Below, piece after piece: positions 7,223 through 8,397 of a stretch of DNA of 8,397 nt. The DNA comes from Candidatus Poribacteria bacterium (GTDB lineage Bacteria; Poribacteria; WGA-4E; WGA-3G). The notes under the pieces are model-generated. The model worked only from the letters and a program-made list of their open reading frames with translations, searched no databases and had not been told where the DNA came from. The stretch lies in the NCBI GenBank assembly GCA_009835515.1, contig VXXH01000786.1, positions 1-8,397 on the forward strand, in the 5' to 3' direction. Position 1 is the stretch's first letter. Every line of letters begins with the position of its first letter. The position numbers were made by a program, and so were the translations under genes.

Positions 7223-7223
7223 A

Positions 7224-7781
7224 TTAGGCAAAGAGCGGCTCTACCCATCCGTATGTCCCCTGCTCCATTTCATAGAGTAAATTGACTTGCCGGGTTTCCG
7301 CGTTTAGAAACAGCAGAAATACGGTATTTGAGGCTTGGAGTTCCGTTGCGGCTTCCGCGACCGTCAGTGGTTTCGCTGCGAATTTCTCCTGTGTTGCTAC
7401 GATGACAGGTGCGTCAGTGCTATCAGGGTCTATTGCGGTTTCCACATCTTCAGGATTGAGTTGTGCGACCACTTCGCGATGTGGTGCATTATGTCGTCGG
7501 TCTTTAACTCTATCCTTGTAGCGACGGACCTGACTGATAATCTTATCCGTTACAGTGTCTAATGCGGACAGGATCTCATGCGTTTCACTTTTCGCATAGA
7601 ATGAGACGCGTGGTGCTGTCACGATCATCTCGGCATCAAATCGATGTTTCTCGGATTTGAGAACGACGTTCAGTTCCTGCATATCTCCGAAACGGGCTTC
7701 AATTTTGTCAGCACGTTTTAAGATGTAGGCATGAATATCATCAGTGATTTTTAGATTATGCCCGGAATAGGTTATTTTCAT
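7224..7781 (-). CDS. hpf: Long-form ribosome hibernation promoting factor (HPF/RaiA family)
   Basis: Binds the 30S subunit in slow growth or starvation and, in the long form, pairs ribosomes into inactive 100S dimers. The N-terminal S30AE domain (about residues 1-100) begins MKITYSGHNLKITDDIHAYI and holds the basic helix QVRRYKDRVKDRR. A linker (about 105-135) rich in acidic residues follows. The C-terminal dimerisation domain (about 136-185) has KPLTVAEAATEL, FLNAETRQVNLLY and GTYGWVEP, matching the usual KPM..EEA, F.N..TG..NV.YR and G.YG.IEP pattern. The length of 185 residues is normal for the long form. The ATG at 7781 has a good Shine-Dalgarno, GGGAG at 7793-7789, 7 bases upstream. rpoN lies upstream, a common arrangement. 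No confident promoter was found in the repeat-rich leader. Confidence 0.96.
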   Translation of the reverse strand: MKITYSGHNLKITDDIHAYILKRADKIEARFGDMQELNVVLKSEKHRFDAEMIVTAPRVSFYAKSETHEILSALDTVTDKIISQVRRYKDRVKDRRHNAPHREVVAQLNPEDVETAIDPDSTDAPVIVATQEKFAAKPLTVAEAATELQASNTVFLLFLNAETRQVNLLYEMEQGTYGWVEPLFA

Positions 7782-7826
7782 CTTGACTCTCCCTCTTTTA
7801 TGATATAACGGAACAAGGCAAAAAGT

Positions 7827-7855
7827 AATTTTCGGTTTTCAGTTCGGTTTTTCTG
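7827..7855. repeat. Half-arm fragment of the heptamer element
   Basis: On the plus strand AATTTTC (7827-7833) and GGTTTTC (7834-7840) are adjacent, then AGTTCGG and a T-rich tail. The same two heptamers occur next to each other in reverse order in the left arm of the nadB element (2644-2657). No matching right arm is seen nearby, so this looks like a decayed or partial copy, about 30 bases upstream of the hpf Shine-Dalgarno. Confidence 0.45.
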
Positions 7856-7872
7856 ATGAGGTTTAACAAATA

Positions 7873-7962
7873 AATTGGGTAATTGTCACTACGCAACGTG
7901 CGATGAATCGCACTACTACGAACCGATCTACTTGTTATCACACATCTTAGCATTACCCGATT
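7873..7962. repeat. Inverted-repeat-bounded segment between rpoN and hpf
   Basis: AATTGGGTAAT (7873-7883) is inverted at 7952-7962 with 10 of 11 matches, bracketing 68 bases that include the hairpin at 7898-7913. The outline (about 90 bases, short terminal inverted repeats, no coding capacity) would fit a miniature non-autonomous element, or simply a long RNA stem. No clear target duplication is visible. Confidence 0.4.
7898..7913. repeat. Short intergenic hairpin repeat with CTACTAC tail (second copy)
   Basis: GTGCGAT (7898-7904) and ATCGCAC (7907-7913) are a perfect 7-base inverted repeat with only two bases between them; as a folded RNA it would have a 6-base stem and TGAA loop. It is followed by TACTACGAAC, sharing the CTACTAC tail and the overall plan with the hairpin at 4029-4046, though the stems differ. 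Confidence 0.55.
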
Positions 7963-7995
7963 AAATTCTTAATCTTCATGCGAAAAACCATTCCT

Positions 7996-8025
7996 CTGAC
8001 AACTGACAACTGACAACTGACAACT
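7996..8025. repeat. Tandem heptanucleotide repeat (CTGACAA)4
   Basis: Four perfect copies of CTGACAA followed by CT, 30 bases in all. On the minus strand it reads as AGTTGTC in tandem, which is the outermost heptamer of the element at 7146-7152. It is therefore related to the arms of the palindromic elements rather than an independent microsatellite. It lies about 45 bases downstream of the rpoN stop. Confidence 0.9.
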
Positions 8026-8071
8026 AATATTAATAGTCCTGAAAACGCATCCACTCTCGTCGGAAATTCAA

Positions 8072-8397
8072 TCAATGCGTACGATTCGCGGCGTGGACAG
8101 CGGACCTTTCACGTGATGTCGGAATACCTAACTCGTCCCGATATTTCTGAACAGTCCGCCTCGCTAATAGGATCCCTTTTGTTTTTAAGGCGTTACTGAT
8201 CGCTTGATCACTCAGCGGTTTGTTCGGTGGCTCAGCATCGACCATCTCTTGAATGAGGTTTTTCACTTGTTTGGCAGAGATCGCTTCGCCTTGCGTTGTT
8301 GCTAATTCGTTACTAAAGAAAAATCGTAGCGGATACATGCCGTGTGGCGTTTGCACGTATTTATTGCTTGTCACTCGACTGACAGTTGATTCGTGGA
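8072..8397 (-). CDS. rpoN: RNA polymerase sigma-54 factor, C-terminal part (cut by window edge)
   Basis: Sigma-54 recruits RNA polymerase to -24/-12 promoters, which need an AAA+ activator to open. Only the last 108 or so residues are here; the gene continues beyond the right edge, so 8397 is not the true start. The visible part includes the helix-turn-helix segment HESTVSRVTSNKYVQT, the PHGMYPLRFFFS stretch and the diagnostic RpoN box ARRTVQKYRD (8164-8135), which contacts the -24 element; one change from the usual ARRTVAKYRE is the A-to-Q. A GTG at 8374 could be mistaken for a start, but it encodes an internal valine of the conserved segment, and the frame is open to the edge. The C-terminal tail after the box is about 20 residues, slightly longer than usual. 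hpf follows downstream, as in many bacteria. Confidence 0.96.
   Translation of the reverse strand, partial: HESTVSRVTSNKYVQTPHGMYPLRFFFSNELATTQGEAISAKQVKNLIQEMVDAEPPNKPLSDQAISNALKTKGILLARRTVQKYRDELGIPTSRERSAVHAANRTH

Larger units (their letters stand above)
7782..8071. other. Repeat-mosaic intergenic region between rpoN and hpf
   Basis: These 290 bases separate the rpoN stop from the hpf start, in a place where the two genes are usually closer. From right to left they contain a 4-copy heptamer array (7996-8025), an inverted pair (7873-7883 and 7952-7962) bracketing a hairpin with a CTACTAC tail (7898-7913), and heptamer fragments around 7827-7855. A minus-strand reading frame of 51 codons (7953-7798) runs through the repeats, but nothing suggests that it is a gene. 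The hpf Shine-Dalgarno sits at the left end. No clear sigma-70 or sigma-54 promoter was recognised. Confidence 0.7.

Noticed and set aside
7141..7223. T-box or other aminoacyl-tRNA sensing leader for valS
   Set aside because: The gap is only 83 bases, made of the heptamer element, and lacks a recognisable T-box sequence or specifier-loop layout.
7782..7870. Promoter for hpf (a TATCAT-like box near 7800-7806 on the minus strand; sigma-54 type searched too)
   Set aside because: No acceptable -35 element at proper spacing and no GG/GC pair of the -24/-12 type; the AT-rich match alone is not enough.
7798..7953. Minus-strand reading frame of 51 codons (MLRCVITSRS...) between rpoN and hpf
   Set aside because: It runs straight through the hairpin and heptamer repeats, has no good ribosome binding site and no recognisable domain; most likely an open frame by chance in repeat DNA.
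7996..8025. CRISPR-like array
   Set aside because: The 7-base units are contiguous, with no spacers, and no cas genes are near.
8072..8374. Separate small DNA-binding protein starting at GTG 8374
   Set aside because: The conserved sigma-54 segment HESTVSRV continues upstream of that GTG to the window edge, so this is the C-terminal end of rpoN.

Overview
The window is chromosomal DNA of roughly even base composition from a bacterium that has sigma-54 and a murein sacculus. It holds six protein genes. One, a periplasmic lytic transglycosylase with tetratricopeptide repeats (11-2275), lies on the plus strand. The other five lie on the minus strand and read from the right edge to the left: rpoN (C-terminal end only, cut by the window), hpf (long ribosome hibernation factor), valS (valyl-tRNA synthetase), a hotdog-fold PaaI-type thioesterase, and nadB (L-aspartate oxidase). 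No RNA genes, insertion sequences with transposases, prophage genes or CRISPR arrays are visible.

Organism: sigma-54 argues against cyanobacteria, and the Slt-type enzyme with a signal peptide points to an envelope with a periplasm. Two features recall my general memory of Candidatus Poribacteria genomes: heptanucleotide repeats of the RGTTRYC type, and short hairpins next to CTACTAC that lie between genes. I could not test this, so treat the assignment as tentative.

Layout: the transglycosylase and nadB converge with only 23 bases between their stop codons. The minus-strand genes may form one long transcription unit. rpoN followed by hpf is a widespread pairing; valS lies 83 bp after hpf; the thioesterase start overlaps the valS end; nadB follows after 77 bp. 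The only sizeable gene-free stretch is the 290 bp between rpoN and hpf, and it is a patchwork of repeats.

The most unusual signal is a family of small palindromic elements whose arms are built from tandem degenerate heptamers (RGTTRYC, pointing inward) around a core of about 30 bases ending in CCTCT. One copy (2637-2736) lies inside nadB and is translated as about 34 residues in the linker between the FAD-binding part and the C-terminal helical domain. A second copy (7146-7222) fills almost the entire gap between hpf and valS and leaves valS without a visible Shine-Dalgarno sequence. Partial relatives lie between rpoN and hpf: a heptamer array at 7996-8025 and a half-arm near 7827-7855. The in-frame copy resembles in principle the palindromic elements known inside Rickettsia genes, but the sequence and heptamer structure are different.
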